The notes under the pieces were generated by a model. The model ran no database searches. It had not been told where the DNA came from and saw only the letters and a list, made by a program, of their open reading frames with translations. A program made the position numbers and the translations under genes. Below are positions 17,095 to 27,022 of a DNA stretch of 64,000 nt, piece by piece. Each line of letters starts with the position of its first letter. Position 1 is the first letter of the stretch. The stretch is from Variovorax beijingensis. Its GTDB lineage: Bacteria > Pseudomonadota > Gammaproteobacteria > Burkholderiales > Burkholderiaceae_C. The stretch is taken from assembly GCF_007828835.1 (NCBI RefSeq), contig NZ_VIVL01000009.1:124001-188000 (forward strand). Reading direction: 5' to 3'.

Positions 17095-18888
17095 TCAGCG
17101 CCCGAACGAGCGTCCGCCGCCGCCGGAGCGGTTGCCACCGCCGCCGCCGCCGTAGCCGCCACCACCCGAACGGCCACCACCGCCGGAGCGGTTGCCGCCG
17201 TAGCCGCCACCGCCGCCGCCCGGGCGTCCGCGCCCGCGGCCGCCACCCATGTGGTCGACGCTGGTGCGCAGCGGATCCGGCTGGCCGTCGCCGCCGGCGA
17301 CCGCTTCGGCGCGCAGGTGCGCGACCTGGTTGGCCTGCGTCGGGCTGTGGCTGTTGCCGTGATGGCGCGGCTGGCGCTCGTCATGCGGCAGGTGATTTTG
17401 CGGCGCATGGTGCGGCGCGCGTGCCGGGCCTTGCGGTCCGCGGCCTTGTGCCGGGCGGGCGCCCTGGCCGCGCGGGCCCTGGCCCTGTCCCTGGCCGCCG
17501 CCGTTGGCATTGCGGCCCTGGCCGCCACCGCCCTGGCCGCCACCGCGGCGCTGGCCGTTGCCGCCACCACCACCGCCTGCGCGTTCGCCGCCGCCCTGGC
17601 CGGCCTTGTTCTCGCGGATGCGCTGCAGCATCTCGGTGCGGGCAGCCTTGGCGGCCGCCTGCATCACGTCGCGGCTCGGCGGGCGGCCGGCACCGCCCCA
17701 GATCGTCTGGCGACCCATGGCGATCGGCTCGGCGCGTTCGCCTTCCTCGGGGCCGAAGCCTTCGACGAACTGCACCGGAATCGTCTGCTTGGTGAAGCGT
17801 TCGATTTCCTGCATGAAGCCTTCTTCGTCCATGCAGACGAAGCTCACGGCCTCGCCGCTCGAACCGGCGCGGCCGGTGCGGCCGATGCGGTGCACGTAGT
17901 CTTCGCTGACGTTCGGGATTTCGTAATTGACGACGTGCGGCAGCTCGTCGATGTCGATGCCGCGGGCCGCGATGTCGGTGGCCACCAGGGCGCGGATGTC
18001 GCCGCTCTTGAAGCCGGCCAGCGCCTGGGTGCGGGCGCTCTGGCTCTTGTTGCCGTGCAGCGCCATTGCCTCGATGCCGTTCTTGGTGAGGAATTCGGCC
18101 ACGCTGTTGGCACCGAACTTGGTGCGCGTGAACACGAGCACCTGGCTCCACTTGTTCTCGTTGATGATGTGCGCGAGCAGCGCCTTCTTCTTGCCGCGGC
18201 CTACCGGGTGGATCACCTGGGTGATGCGCTGCACGGTGGTGTTGCGCGGCGTGACCTGGATGCTCTGCGGGTTCTTGAGCAGCGTGGCGGCCAGGTCGCG
18301 GATCTCGTCGCTGAAGGTGGCCGAGAACAGCAGGCTCTGCTTTTCCCGGGGCACCAGCGCCAGGATCTTCTTCACGTCATGGATGAAGCCCATGTCGAGC
18401 ATGCGGTCGGCTTCGTCCAGGATCAGCATCTGGACCTGGCTCAGGTCGAGCATGCCCTGCTGCTGCAGGTCGAGCAGGCGGCCGGGGGTGGCCACGAGGA
18501 TGTCGACGCCCTTCTTGAGCTTGCTGATCTGCGGGTTCATGCCCACGCCGCCGAAGATCACGGTGGAGTCGAGCTCCAGGTACTTGCCGTAGGTGCGCAC
18601 CGATTCTTCGACCTGGGCCGCGAGTTCGCGCGTGGGCGTGAGCACCAGCGCGCGGATGCCGATGCCGCCGAACTTGTTGGTGGCGCTCGCGCCCACGCTG
18701 AGCTTGTGCAGCATGGGCAGCGTGAAGGCAGCGGTCTTGCCGGTGCCGGTCTGGGCGCCGCCCAGGAGGTCGTGGCCTTCGAGGACCGCGGGAATGGCTT
18801 GCGCCTGGATGGGGGTGGGGGTGTCGTAACCGTGCTCGTGCACAGCCTTCAAGATGGCGGGAGCCAGCTTCAGTTCGTCAAAATTCAT
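17095..18888 (-). CDS. rhlE: DEAD-box RNA helicase RhlE
   Basis: ATP-dependent RNA helicase, 597 residues. The Q motif is YDTPTPIQAQAIP, motif I AQTGTGKT, Ia PTRELA, II LDEADRMLDMGF (DEAD), III SAT, and VI HRIGRTGR. The core ends near residue 395; the remaining 200 residues are Gly/Arg/Asn/Gln/His-rich low complexity with RGG-like repeats, used by RhlE proteins to bind RNA. The start is MNFDELKLAP, the usual RhlE N-terminus; upstream ATGs lack homology. Involved in ribosome assembly and RNA turnover, commonly in the cold. The long tail is more extended than in enteric RhlE. Confidence 0.95.
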   Translation of the reverse strand: MNFDELKLAPAILKAVHEHGYDTPTPIQAQAIPAVLEGHDLLGGAQTGTGKTAAFTLPMLHKLSVGASATNKFGGIGIRALVLTPTRELAAQVEESVRTYGKYLELDSTVIFGGVGMNPQISKLKKGVDILVATPGRLLDLQQQGMLDLSQVQMLILDEADRMLDMGFIHDVKKILALVPREKQSLLFSATFSDEIRDLAATLLKNPQSIQVTPRNTTVQRITQVIHPVGRGKKKALLAHIINENKWSQVLVFTRTKFGANSVAEFLTKNGIEAMALHGNKSQSARTQALAGFKSGDIRALVATDIAARGIDIDELPHVVNYEIPNVSEDYVHRIGRTGRAGSSGEAVSFVCMDEEGFMQEIERFTKQTIPVQFVEGFGPEEGERAEPIAMGRQTIWGGAGRPPSRDVMQAAAKAARTEMLQRIRENKAGQGGGERAGGGGGGNGQRRGGGQGGGGQGRNANGGGQGQGQGPRGQGARPAQGRGPQGPARAPHHAPQNHLPHDERQPRHHGNSHSPTQANQVAHLRAEAVAGGDGQPDPLRTSVDHMGGGRGRGRPGGGGGGYGGNRSGGGGRSGGGGYGGGGGGNRSGGGGRSFGR

Positions 18889-19187
18889 TGGAAACAATAA
18901 GCGCCATACACGGCGCAGTGGCATCGGCCCGCTTGGCGTCTTTTGTGACGCCGAGCCAGTCAAGGCTGATGAAGGTCAGGGGTGGGAGCCGGAAAGTCCG
19001 CCCTCGCAAGAGGGTTGAAAGGCGCTTTCTTCGTCCCCGGCAGAGAGCCGGTGTTGCGGGCAACTGGACCCGGCAACGGTGCCTATTGTCGCATGAGTCG
19101 ATAATCCATGGTTTGCCGCGTTCGAAAGCTTCTTCGGGCGCCCGCACTTTTCCCCCAATTTCCGCTACCCAAGGTAACTATTCACAG
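18889..19187. other. Divergent rhlE-ettA gap with several short hairpins
   Basis: The gap holds no convincing gene. It contains GGCGTC/GACGCC (18935-18952), CCCTC-GCAA-GAGGG (19001-19014), CCGGC-AGAGA-GCCGG (19037-19051) and GTTG-CGGG-CAAC just after, a cluster of small perfect stems in 130 bases. They could form part of the leader of rhlE or of ettA. Promoter elements were not confidently identified. Confidence 0.4.
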
Positions 19188-20849
<1,662 letters not shown>

Positions 20850-20850
20850 G

Positions 20851-20943
20851 CTCGCCCCCAGTCTTCGCGCACTTCGTGTCGCGCGCGCCTTCCCCCTACC
20901 GGGGGCAACACCGGAGGCCCGGCAAAGCCGGTTCCTCGGTGTT
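20851..20943 (-). repeat. Compound palindromic intergenic element, likely dispersed repeat
   Basis: Just after ettA lie CCCCC-TACC-GGGGG and a nested hairpin: outer arms AACACCGGAGG and CCTCGGTGTT around inner CCGGC-AAA-GCCGG, preceded by CACTTCGTG. I recall near-identical blocks (CCCCCTnnnGGGGGCAACACCG...) scattered between genes in Comamonadaceae genomes; that is memory, not a search. It may also act as a transcription terminator for ettA. Confidence 0.5.
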
Positions 20944-21032
20944 TCTGAAAGAGACCTCAGGGTGCCTCGACAAGAGCGCGTGGTTCCGCAAGGGGCGGCG
21001 CGCTTTTTTCATGGGGCGGGCAAGCCGGCGTC

Positions 21033-21872
21033 TCAACGCGGCCGCGCCAGCCGAAAGGCCGCATTCGCTCCCCATGTGGCGACCAGCAGGTTGCCGTCGG
21101 GGGTGCGCGCAAGGCCCACCGGGCTGGACAGGCCGTCGGCCAGCACGACGCGGCCTCCTTCGCGGTCGATGCGGCTGACTGTCGTGCCGCCGTAGTCGAC
21201 CACATAGGCGGCAGTGCCCTCGGGGTCCGCGACGATGCCGGGGCCCGGGCTGCGCAGCCCGTCGTGGATGCTTCGCGCGCGTCCGTCCGGCCCGACCAGC
21301 GAGATGCCGCCCGCGATGTTGCTGACCATCAGCTCGCCGCCCGGCAGTTCGACCGCGCCGACCGGCGTTTGCAGTCCCTGCGCCGCGACTTCGATCCTGC
21401 CGTCGGGATGCGCCGCGAGGATCTCATTGGTTCGGCGGTTGGCGATCAGCAGCCGGCCCTTGCGGTCGAAGCTCAGGCCCGCCGGCGTTGCCAGGCCGCT
21501 CACGAACACGCTCTGCCTGCCGCCGGGCGTGAAGCGCCACACCAGGTCCTGGCTGTAGGACGCGACGAAGATGTCGCCGGAAGGGCCGATCGCCAGCCCG
21601 CTGGGGCCGCTCAAGCCCGATGCGAACACCGAGCGGGCACCGTCGGGCGCAAAGCGCAGCACCGTGCCGGCCGACCAGTTGGCGATATAGAGATGGCCTG
21701 CCGCGTCGTAGGCCATGCCGACCGGCGAGGACAGCTCGTCGTGCGCGGGGCGTTTTTCCAGCGTCCAGGCCGGCGGGGCGGGCGTTAGCGCCGAGGTGGT
21801 CGCATGGGTCGCGGTCGCAAGCAGCGCGAGGCCGAGCAGAGGCAGGCGGATGCGAAAACTGCGGTGTTTCAT
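21033..21872 (-). CDS. Secreted SMP-30/NHL beta-propeller protein
   Basis: Periplasmic beta-propeller of 279 residues: a signal peptide (LLGLALLATATHA), then about five repeats of the type PVGMAYDAAGHLYIANW, GPSGLAIGPSGDIFVAS, PAGLSFDRKGRLLIANR, PVGLARTPDGNLLVATW. Each has the NHL/SMP-30 G-L-A-x-D-x-x-G-x-L-Y-V-A pattern. It overlaps the CMD gene by ATGA and is the third gene of the merR operon. Possible lactonase, but the catalytic metal residues of gluconolactonase are not obvious, so it may be only a binding propeller. Confidence 0.83.
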   Translation of the reverse strand: MKHRSFRIRLPLLGLALLATATHATTSALTPAPPAWTLEKRPAHDELSSPVGMAYDAAGHLYIANWSAGTVLRFAPDGARSVFASGLSGPSGLAIGPSGDIFVASYSQDLVWRFTPGGRQSVFVSGLATPAGLSFDRKGRLLIANRRTNEILAAHPDGRIEVAAQGLQTPVGAVELPGGELMVSNIAGGISLVGPDGRARSIHDGLRSPGPGIVADPEGTAAYVVDYGGTTVSRIDREGGRVVLADGLSSPVGLARTPDGNLLVATWGANAAFRLARPR

Positions 21873-22288
21873 ACGGGCTCTCCCACCGGGGCGTCGGCAG
21901 CAAACACCTCGCGCGCGGCCGCGAGGCCGTTGAGCGCAGCCGGAAAGCCCGCGTACACCGCCATCTGCATGATGGTCTCGACAATCTCGGTGCGCGTGAC
22001 GCCGACATTGAGCGCGCCCTGGATGTGCACCTTGAGTTGCGGCGCGGCATTGCCCATGGCCGTGAGCGCGGCCACCACCGCGATCTCGCGCGAACGCAGG
22101 TCGAGGCCGGGGCGCGAGTAGATGTCGCCGAACGGAAACTCGATCAGGAGGCGCGCGAAATCGGGTGCGATGCCGGCCAGGCTCTCGACCACCTTGACGC
22201 CGCCTTCACCGTCGATCTGCTGGAGCTTGGCGAGCCCGCGCTCGTAGCGCAGGTTGTTGTCGTTGTGGCTTGCTTGTGTGTTGGTCAT
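21869..22288 (-). CDS. Carboxymuconolactone decarboxylase family protein
   Basis: All-helical CMD/AhpD-fold protein of 139 residues: DIYSRPGLDLRSREIAVVAA, PQLKVHIQGALNVGVTRTEI and ETIMQMAVYAGFPAALNGL are the diagnostic segments. There is no cysteine, so the AhpD peroxidase CxxC is absent and a decarboxylase/lactone-type activity is more likely. It starts inside the 3' end of the merR gene in another frame and ends overlapping the propeller gene. Likely part of an electrophile or lactone response controlled by this MerR. Confidence 0.88.
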   Translation of the reverse strand: MTNTQASHNDNNLRYERGLAKLQQIDGEGGVKVVESLAGIAPDFARLLIEFPFGDIYSRPGLDLRSREIAVVAALTAMGNAAPQLKVHIQGALNVGVTRTEIVETIMQMAVYAGFPAALNGLAAAREVFAADAPVGEPV

Positions 22289-22697
22289 CGCTCGTCTTTC
22301 CTTCGGGGGCTGTGCCCGGTGACGAGGGACGCTTCCTGTCGATGGCGCGGTAGTGCGCGATCTTCAGCGACAGCGCCTGCATGGATTGCTGCAGCGCCGC
22401 CACCTTGGCCTGGACCTCGGCCAGATGCTGTTCGAGCATCTGCCGCCGCTCCCCGACACTGGCGTCCCCCTGGCTTCGAAGCCTGGCGAACGCCTGCATG
22501 CCCTGGATCGGCATGCCGGTCTCGCGCAGGCGCAACAGGAAGGCCAGCCAATCCATGTCGGCGCTCGCATAGCGGCGCTGGCCGCCCGGTGCACGGGGCA
22601 CCGCGGCGATCAGTCCGATGCGTTCGTAGTAGCGCAGCGTGTCGGCCGTGAGGCCGGTGCGCCGCGCGACTTCCGCAATGGTCAAGTGGGCTTCCAT
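22206..22697 (-). CDS. MerR-family transcriptional regulator (NmlR/AdhR-like)
   Basis: Regulator of 163 residues. The MerR helix-turn-helix and wing are seen in LTIAEVARRTGLTADTLRYY, IGLIAAVPRAPGGQRRY and FLLRLRETGMPIQGMQAFA, followed by a coiled-coil helix of about 40 residues. There are no cysteines, unlike AdhR/NmlR sensors that use one, so the effector is probably not a thiol-reactive aldehyde. The C-terminal 30 residues are Arg/Gln-rich and overlap the CMD gene by 83 bases, so the natural stop may be a recent extension. A perfect operator-like palindrome lies just upstream. Confidence 0.88.
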   Translation of the reverse strand: MEAHLTIAEVARRTGLTADTLRYYERIGLIAAVPRAPGGQRRYASADMDWLAFLLRLRETGMPIQGMQAFARLRSQGDASVGERRQMLEQHLAEVQAKVAALQQSMQALSLKIAHYRAIDRKRPSSPGTAPEGKTSDDQHTSKPQRQQPALRARARQAPADRR

Positions 22698-22712
22698 GGC
22701 GGGAATTCTCGA

Positions 22713-22732
22713 AGTTGGAGCGCGCTCCAAGT
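22713..22732. promoter_or_regulatory. MerR-type operator upstream of merR-CMD-SMP30
   Basis: The core TTGGAGCGCGCTCCAA (22715-22730) is a perfect 16-bp palindrome, extended on one side to CTCCAAGT. It fits the CTTGGAG-N-CTCCAAG operators of the NmlR/AdhR branch of MerR, placed 18 bases before the merR ATG. It also overlaps the last codon of the upstream TAXI gene. Confidence 0.75.
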
Positions 22733-24126
22733 CAAGCGCTTTTTGCGGTTTCCGCGGAGGGCGCGGTCCGGGGCGCGAAATCGCCGGGCTGCGGCCAGCG
22801 CATCTGCACGCGCTTTTGCACCGTGTGGATGTTGTTGCGCAGCGCATAGAGCTCGTCGGCATACGACAGCGGAACGGCCACCTTGTTGACCACGCGGTCG
22901 AGCTCCTCGAGTTCGTCGAGCAATTCGTCGCGCCCGCCCTGGCGTGCATCGACCTTGGCCTCGATGTCGCGCAGCCGCGCATACCAGCGGAACACGCGGC
23001 GGCGCACGCGGAACTGGTAGAGCGGCGGCACCACGCGGCTCAGCGGCAGCATCAGCACCAGGAGGCCGCCGAGCACCAGCCACATGCGCTCGATCAGGTT
23101 GCTGGCCCAGAACGGCAGGTAGCGCTGCCAGAACGGCGGCGTGCCGTTGATGGCGCGGTCGCCCTCGGGGCTCACGGGCAGTTCGCTGGTGCGTGTGTTG
23201 GGAAAATCGCGCGCGCGGTTGAACCAGCCGGCGTCGCTGTGCACGCTTTGCGCGGCCTGCGCGAAGAGCTGGCGCAGCGCGGAGTGGGTCTTGTCGCGCG
23301 AAAGCAGCGAGGTGGTGGCCGCGAGCAGCGAGACGTCCGTAGGCGGCAGGTCCTTCGACAGGTCGACCACGCCGCGCGGCAGCGTGACCGCCGAGAGAAA
23401 CGGAAAACGCCGCGTGTACGCATCGGCCTGGCCGAAGTCCATGAGCTTGATGTCGGGCGCGCGCAGCAGCCGCTGCACCTGCGGCGACTGCGGCGCCGAG
23501 GACAGCACGATGGCATCGAGCAGGCCGGCCTGCAGCGCTTCGGCCGCGGCCGCCTGTTCCAGGTTGGAAAGCAGCAGCGCATCGGGCTCGAGGTGGTTGG
23601 CCTTGAAGAGCCTTTCCATGATCTCGGGCAGGCCGCTGCCCGCCAGGTCGACGTTCACGCGCAGGCCGCGCAGCTGGGCGAGCGAAGTCAGCGTGGCCGT
23701 CTTGCGGTCGATCTTCTGCGCGCTGTCGGCGCGGTAGAAGAGCCAGATCGGCTCGAAGAACAGGCTGCCGAGCGAGGTGAGGCCGGCTTCCTCATCGGCC
23801 ACCGGGTCGGCGCTGCCGCCGCGCACGAAGCCCACGTCGGCGCCGCCGCTGCGCAGCAGTTCGAGGTTTTCTGAAGAGCCCGTGGTGGCCTTGAGCTCCA
23901 CCTCGATGCCGCTCGCCTTGAGCAGCTCGGCATAGCGCTTGCCGAACTGCGAATAGGCGCTGCCGGTCGGCCCGGTTGCCAGCGTCACGTGCTTGGGCGG
24001 CTGCGGCTGCAGCCACCAGTAGGCGGCAATCAGCAGGCCGATCACGAGGAACACGACGGGGCCGGCCGATGCGATCAGGTCGCGGATCGACAGCAGGATC
24101 AGCTTCAGTGTCTTGGGCATGGCCAT
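22732..24126 (-). CDS. Membrane-tethered TAXI-family solute receptor
   Basis: TRAP-associated extracytoplasmic immunogenic (TAXI) protein of 464 residues. An N-terminal membrane helix (about residues 20-40) is followed by HVTLATGPTGSAYSQFGKRY, the TAXI start, and the binding domain to about residue 320; a second helix WLVLGGLLVLMLPLSRVV near 365 and a charged cytoplasmic coiled tail of about 80 residues close the protein. No TRAP permease genes adjoin. So it is likely anchored at both ends of the periplasmic domain and may be a sensor rather than a transport receptor. The start MAMPKTLK was chosen over a downstream ATG because GAAAGG lies upstream. Confidence 0.82.
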   Translation of the reverse strand: MAMPKTLKLILLSIRDLIASAGPVVFLVIGLLIAAYWWLQPQPPKHVTLATGPTGSAYSQFGKRYAELLKASGIEVELKATTGSSENLELLRSGGADVGFVRGGSADPVADEEAGLTSLGSLFFEPIWLFYRADSAQKIDRKTATLTSLAQLRGLRVNVDLAGSGLPEIMERLFKANHLEPDALLLSNLEQAAAAEALQAGLLDAIVLSSAPQSPQVQRLLRAPDIKLMDFGQADAYTRRFPFLSAVTLPRGVVDLSKDLPPTDVSLLAATTSLLSRDKTHSALRQLFAQAAQSVHSDAGWFNRARDFPNTRTSELPVSPEGDRAINGTPPFWQRYLPFWASNLIERMWLVLGGLLVLMLPLSRVVPPLYQFRVRRRVFRWYARLRDIEAKVDARQGGRDELLDELEELDRVVNKVAVPLSYADELYALRNNIHTVQKRVQMRWPQPGDFAPRTAPSAETAKSA

Positions 24127-24133
24127 GGGGTAC

Positions 24134-25183
24134 TCAACCTTTCGTTGCGGCGAGGTCGGCCGCGCATGGCACGTGCAGCTCGCCGACGGTGACGGAGCGC
24201 GCTGCCAGCACCGCGCGCAAGGTGGCACGCGCCACCGCCTCGGCGGCCATGGTGCCGAGCACGGTCATGCCGGGCCTGGATTCGGAAGAAGGGCCTTCGA
24301 GCGGAATGCGGCCGGTGGCCAGCGCAAACAGCGTGTCGCCGTCGCTCATGGTGTGCACCGGGTTGATGGCGCGCGCCAGGCCGTCGTGCGCCACGCTCGC
24401 AAGGCGGTTGGCCTGCACCTTCGTCAGCACCGCGTCGGTCGCGATCACGCCGAGCGTGGTGTTGGTGCCCGCGAGCAGCGGCTGGGGCAGGTCGCCGCGC
24501 AGCAGGGCGCGGCGGGTGTCGAGCAGCGCAAGGCCGTCTTCGGTGCGCGCGCCGGCCACCGGCTGCGCGGTGTCGGGGTCGATCACGTCGCCCAGCGCAT
24601 TGACCGCGATGAGCGCGCCCACCGTCACGCCGCCCACGGTGACCGAGGCGGTGCCGATGCCGCCCTTCATCGCGCGGTGCACGCCGAAGAGCTTGCCCAC
24701 GAGCGCGCCGCTGCCGGCGCCCACATTGCCTTCTTCCGGCGCATCGCGGGTGGCCGCCTCGCAGGCCGCATAGCCGGCCGCGGCATCGGGGCGGATGCGC
24801 GCGTCGCCCATGGGCAGGTCGAACAGCACGGCGGCCGGCACGATCGGCAGGGTGCCGAAGCGCACGTCCATGCCGATGTTGCGTTCCTCGAGCCAGCGCA
24901 TGGCGCCTTCGGCCGCGGCCAGTCCCCAGGCGCTGCCGCCCGCCAGCATCACGCCGTGCACCTGCTGCACCAGGTTGCCGGGCGAGAGCAGGTCGGTCTC
25001 GCGCGTGCCCGGTGCGGCGCCGCGCACGTCGACCCCGGCCACCGCCCCTTCGCGCGCGAGGATCACGGTGCAGCCCGTGGGCCGGCGCGTGTCGGAAAAA
25101 TGGCCGACTTCGATGCCGGCCACATCGGTGATGGCGCCGGAAGACGAAGCAGGAGAAGAGGAAGCGGATGACGGAGCGGGCAT
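24134..25183 (-). CDS. P1-family (DmpA/BapA-like) peptidase
   Basis: Self-cleaving N-terminal nucleophile hydrolase of 349 residues, family of D-aminopeptidase DmpA and beta-peptidyl aminopeptidase BapA. GIEVGHFSDTRRPTGCTVIL opens the fold; GGSAWGLAAAEG and AMKGGIGTAS line the active site. The autocleavage and nucleophile segment is GTNTTLGVIATD (residues 239-250), with Thr in place of the Ser of DmpA. No signal peptide is obvious; the N-terminus is a Ser/Ala-rich tail. It precedes the TAXI gene by 7 bases. Confidence 0.87.
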   Translation of the reverse strand: MPAPSSASSSPASSSGAITDVAGIEVGHFSDTRRPTGCTVILAREGAVAGVDVRGAAPGTRETDLLSPGNLVQQVHGVMLAGGSAWGLAAAEGAMRWLEERNIGMDVRFGTLPIVPAAVLFDLPMGDARIRPDAAAGYAACEAATRDAPEEGNVGAGSGALVGKLFGVHRAMKGGIGTASVTVGGVTVGALIAVNALGDVIDPDTAQPVAGARTEDGLALLDTRRALLRGDLPQPLLAGTNTTLGVIATDAVLTKVQANRLASVAHDGLARAINPVHTMSDGDTLFALATGRIPLEGPSSESRPGMTVLGTMAAEAVARATLRAVLAARSVTVGELHVPCAADLAATKG

Positions 25184-25224
25184 GGCGGCCGATTATGGGA
25201 CCGCGCCCTCTACGATAGGCCCCC

Positions 25225-26523
25225 ATGACAGTTGCAAGAAGTTTCTCCGCCGAGGGCGCGGGACGCCATGTGGTCGTGATCGGCGCAGGCGCCGTGGGCA
25301 GCGCGACCGCCATCGAGGCCTTGCGCGCCGGCCTGCGCGTGACGGTGGTGGAGCCCGGCGAGCCGGGCGGTCCGCAGGCCACGAGCTACGGCAATGCGGG
25401 CTGGCTCTCGTCCCATTCCGTGGTGCCGCCCGCGCTGCCCGGTGCGTGGCGCAAGGTGCCGGGCTGGCTGGCCGATCCGCTGGGGCCGCTCGCGCTGCGT
25501 TGGCGCCATCTGCCGCGGGCCTTGCCCTGGCTGCTGCGCTACCTGGCCTCGGGCTGGACCGAGGCGCGCGTGCAGCGCACCGCCGACGCATTGCGCACGC
25601 TGCTGGCCGATGCCCCGGCCCTGCATGCCCGGCTCGCCGCCGAGGCCGGGGTGCCGCAGCTCATCGAGCAGCGCGGCCTGCTGCATGCCTACCGGTCGCG
25701 CGAGGAGTTCGAGGGCGACGCGCTCGGCTGGCGCGTGCGCCGGCGCACCGGTGTGCAGTGGGAGGAGTGGCCGGCGGCTGAATTGCGGCAGCGCGAACCC
25801 GACCTCGACGCGCGCTACACGCTCGGCATCTTCGTGCCCGAGGCCGGGCACTGCCGAAATCCGGGGGCCTACGTGGCGGCGCTCGCGCGGCATGCGCAGG
25901 AGGCCGGTGCGCAGCGCGTGGCGGCGCGCGCCACCGGTTTTCGCATCGAGGGCGGGCGGCTGCGCGCGGTGCGCACCGAGGCCGGCGAGATCGCCTGCGA
26001 CGCCGCCGCCATCTGCGCCGGTGCGCGCTCGGGACCGCTGGCCGCAGCGGCCGGATCGCCGGTGCCGCTCGAATCGGAACGCGGCTACCACGTGGTCGTC
26101 GAAGGCGCTTCGGCGGGGCCGCGCACGCCGACCATGGTGGCCGACGGCAAGCTCATCGCGCACTGGATGGACGGCGGCCTGCGCGCGGCCGGCCAGGTCG
26201 AGATCGGCGGGCTCGAGGCCGCGCCCGACTGGCGGCGCGCCGAGATCCTGCACCGGCACCTGCGGTCGATGTTTCCGGCGCTTGGCACCCAGCCGCCGGA
26301 GGCGGTGGCCGTGAAGCACTGGCTCGGCCACCGGCCCAGCATGCCCGATGGGCTGCCCTGCATCGGCGCATCCGCGGCCAGCACGGACATCGTGCTGGCC
26401 TTCGGGCATGGGCACGTCGGCCTGTGCGGCTCGGCGCGCACCGGCAGGCTCGCGGCGCAATTGCTCGCGGGCACCGCGCCCGAGACGGCGCTGGCCCCTT
26501 TCGATCCCGCCCGCTTCAGCTGA
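25225..26523 (+). CDS. FAD-dependent D-amino-acid dehydrogenase-like oxidoreductase
   Basis: DadA-type flavoprotein of 432 residues. The FAD-binding Rossmann motif is VVVIGAGAVGSATAIEAL (residues 15-32); the second FAD segment is GLCGSARTGRLAAQLL near the end. QATSYGNAGWLSSHSVVP is typical of D-amino-acid dehydrogenases that pass electrons to quinone. It stands alone, divergent from the peptidase gene over 41 bases, and convergent with DUF411. Together with a P1 peptidase known to release D-residues in some members, this may point to D-amino-acid use; inference only. Confidence 0.88.
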   Translation: MTVARSFSAEGAGRHVVVIGAGAVGSATAIEALRAGLRVTVVEPGEPGGPQATSYGNAGWLSSHSVVPPALPGAWRKVPGWLADPLGPLALRWRHLPRALPWLLRYLASGWTEARVQRTADALRTLLADAPALHARLAAEAGVPQLIEQRGLLHAYRSREEFEGDALGWRVRRRTGVQWEEWPAAELRQREPDLDARYTLGIFVPEAGHCRNPGAYVAALARHAQEAGAQRVAARATGFRIEGGRLRAVRTEAGEIACDAAAICAGARSGPLAAAAGSPVPLESERGYHVVVEGASAGPRTPTMVADGKLIAHWMDGGLRAAGQVEIGGLEAAPDWRRAEILHRHLRSMFPALGTQPPEAVAVKHWLGHRPSMPDGLPCIGASAASTDIVLAFGHGHVGLCGSARTGRLAAQLLAGTAPETALAPFDPARFS

Positions 26524-26541
26524 CGCGCGGCGCGGTCTTCC

Positions 26542-27009
26542 TCAGCGGTAGCTCTGGAAGACGCGGCTGCCGCCGTCGGCCAGCACCAGCAGAACGTCGT
26601 AGGGATCGTGCCGATCGCCGTAGGCGGCGCCGTCCATGCCCGGCGATCCCACCGGCATGCCGGGCACGGCGAGGCCGATGGCTTTGGGCTTTTCGCGCAA
26701 CAGCCTGTGCACCTCGCGCGCGGGCACGTGGCCTTCGAGCGCATAGCCGCCGACCAGGCCGGTGTGGCATGAGCCCAGCCTGGCGGGAACGCCGAGCCGG
26801 GTGCGCGCGGCGCTGTTGCCAGCGTCGTGCACGCGGGTCGCGAAGCCGTTGGCCTCGAGGTGCCTGACCCAGTCCTGGCAGCACCCGCAGTTCGGGTCCT
26901 TCCAGATCTCGACCATCGGCGCGGCGGCCGATGCGGCCAGCGGCCATGCCGCCGTGGATGCGAACGCGAGCAGCGGGGCGGCGCGCAGAAGAAGGGTGCG
27001 TCTTTGCAT
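26542..27009 (-). CDS. DUF411 metal-binding periplasmic protein
   Basis: Protein of 155 residues with an N-terminal export signal (RRTLLLRAAPLLAFASTAAW, twin Arg present) and the DUF411 fold: IWKDPNCGCCQDWVRHLEAN, GSCHTGLVGGYALEGHVPA and AVPGMPVGSPGMDG. The CGCC, SCHT and Met-rich loops are probable copper ligands. Members often accompany copper-resistance genes, but none are adjacent here. Probably a periplasmic copper-binding protein. Confidence 0.87.
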   Translation of the reverse strand: MQRRTLLLRAAPLLAFASTAAWPLAASAAAPMVEIWKDPNCGCCQDWVRHLEANGFATRVHDAGNSAARTRLGVPARLGSCHTGLVGGYALEGHVPAREVHRLLREKPKAIGLAVPGMPVGSPGMDGAAYGDRHDPYDVLLVLADGGSRVFQSYR

Positions 27010-27022
27010 GGCTTTTTTCTCC

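Noticed and set aside
17500..17600. Tandem repeats of GCCGCC/GGCGGC as microsatellite
   Set aside because: They are the codon-level consequence of the Gly/Arg-rich RhlE tail.
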